Below, one piece after another: positions 63,507 to 64,000 of a stretch of 64,000 nucleotides of DNA; the first letter of the stretch is position 1, and every line of letters starts with the position of its first letter. The stretch is from Paractinoplanes bogorensis (GTDB lineage: Bacteria > Actinomycetota > Actinomycetes > Mycobacteriales > Micromonosporaceae), in assembly GCF_018829635.1 (NCBI RefSeq), contig NZ_JAHKKG010000002.1:434001-498000 (forward strand), read 5' to 3'. Under the pieces are notes generated by a model that searched no databases, had not been told where the DNA came from, and saw nothing but the letters and a program-made list of their open reading frames with translations. The position numbers and the translations under genes are program-made.

Positions 63507-64000
63507 ATGGTGCGGCGGGGGTTGGCGCTACTCATGACCATGTTCGTCATGGTCGTGGCGTCGATCGTGTGGGCGGTGGCGGCGCCGCCGGCTTCGGCCG
63601 CGCCGGCGAAGGCCCCCGGTGGCGCATGCAGCGTCGAGGAGTGGCAGAAGGACTTTCGGTCTTGCGTCAACCGCCTGACCGAAGTTGGCGCCGACCGCGC
63701 TCAGTGCTTGACCCCGCCTACTCCAAGTACCCCTGACTCCGGGCTCGCTGGTTGGTTTGCTGAGCGGCCGGATTCTGCTTCGGCTCAAGGTACGCAAGGC
63801 ATTTACAGTCAATACGGATACGCAGGCTACAGCTATACGACATACGACCTTGATAGCGGCTGCGCATCTAGCGTCATTGATCCGGACTACAAATTCGAGA
63901 CAACGGTCGCGAATGGCGAGTTCATGATCGCGACAGCTGTCATCGGCGCATCCAACGCGCTCCGGGAGCGCGCGTGGGATCCGCAAGCTCTTTGGGGATG
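63507..64000 (+). CDS. start of a secreted/membrane protein, VirB6/TrbL candidate (partial)
   Basis: ATG 63507, 1 bp after the VirB4-like stop, with a GGAGG site about 10 nt upstream. 164 codons to the edge. The N terminus is a signal peptide or helix (LALLMTMFVMVVASIVWAVA) ending ASAAPA, then GGACSVEEWQKDFRSCVNRL with Cys pairs, and a Gly/Tyr-rich stretch (GIYSQYGYAGYSYTTYD). Position after virB4 suggests VirB6/TrbL, but transmembrane helices beyond the signal are not yet seen. GC drops sharply from about 63780. The 3' end is outside the window. Confidence 0.5.
   Translation, partial: MVRRGLALLMTMFVMVVASIVWAVAAPPASAAPAKAPGGACSVEEWQKDFRSCVNRLTEVGADRAQCLTPPTPSTPDSGLAGWFAERPDSASAQGTQGIYSQYGYAGYSYTTYDLDSGCASSVIDPDYKFETTVANGEFMIATAVIGASNALRERAWDPQALWG

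Noticed and set aside
59759..63670. A 1303-codon minus-strand open frame opposite the VirB4-like gene
   Set aside because: Arg/His/Gly-rich translation with no domain, created by GC-biased third positions of the plus-strand gene, whose motifs are unmistakable.
59071..64000. Integrated conjugative element with relaxase and att sites
   Set aside because: No integrase, relaxase, tRNA or direct-repeat ends are visible in the window; the rest lies outside, so only a T4SS-like operon is claimed.

Overview
The window is high-GC actinobacterial chromosome, very probably from the Micromonosporaceae and close to Actinoplanes. The reasons are the strong G/C third-position bias, many GTG starts, ATGA/GTGA overlaps between operon genes, probable leaderless promoters, the carD / lsr2 / mutY / clpC / disA backbone also found in mycobacteria, and a four-gene cluster matching the agq (alkylresorcinol-derived hydroquinone) cluster described in Actinoplanes missouriensis. 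I saw no tRNA, rRNA, CRISPR array, insertion sequence or prophage.

Layout. 0-8.3 kb: a beta-propeller-like anchored protein, an SRPBCC protein, a divergent homogentisate (tyrosine/phenylalanine) catabolism locus (fumarylacetoacetase plus an unknown 280-aa partner, against homogentisate dioxygenase), a small membrane protein and an NB-ARC/TPR STAND ATPase. 8.3-16.4 kb: a complete chitosan-use locus: secreted GH46 chitosanase with a ricin-type lectin domain, divergent from a ROK regulator, an ABC importer, a GH4 glycosidase and a BadF-type amino-sugar kinase (csnR-E-F-G-H-K arrangement). 16.5-20.4 kb: a TPR membrane protein, ispF, a frameshifted gene, ispD and carD. 20.4-26.5 kb: an accessory stretch with two tandem-repeat arrays, two unknown anchored proteins and the agq-like cluster (type III PKS, acyl-CoA-dehydrogenase-like enzyme, methyltransferase, UbiA prenyltransferase). 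26.5-34.4 kb: lpqE-like lipoprotein, radA, disA, small membrane proteins, a 2'-5' RNA ligase-like protein, def, an ACT-domain protein and mutY. 34.5-38.4 kb: a secreted GH51-GH43 arabinan-degrading pair. 38.5-49.7 kb, minus strand: clpC, lsr2, lysS, coaX, nadC, nadB, a lipoprotein, panC and a DUF2520 protein, i.e. NAD and CoA precursor synthesis. 49.8-52 kb: a MidA/NDUFAF7-type methyltransferase overlapping an isolated nuoD. 52-58.9 kb: membrane proteins, a glycine-betaine-type binding protein, and folK-folB-folP. 59-64 kb: the start of a type IV secretion-like operon in the order VirB2-like, VirB3-like, VirB4-like, VirB6-like, running off the right edge.

How it works together. The ispF...folP backbone keeps the gene order of Mycobacterium tuberculosis Rv3581c-Rv3608c. 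The accessory systems (agq-like cluster with repeats, arabinan pair, midA-nuoD, T4SS-like operon) sit between its blocks. The observations I rate highest are the T4SS-like operon with its tightly coupled micro-ORFs, the midA-nuoD pairing (the mitochondrial homologue of MidA methylates the mitochondrial homologue of NuoD), and intergenic tandem repeats that appear to have grown out of the 3' ends of neighbouring genes.
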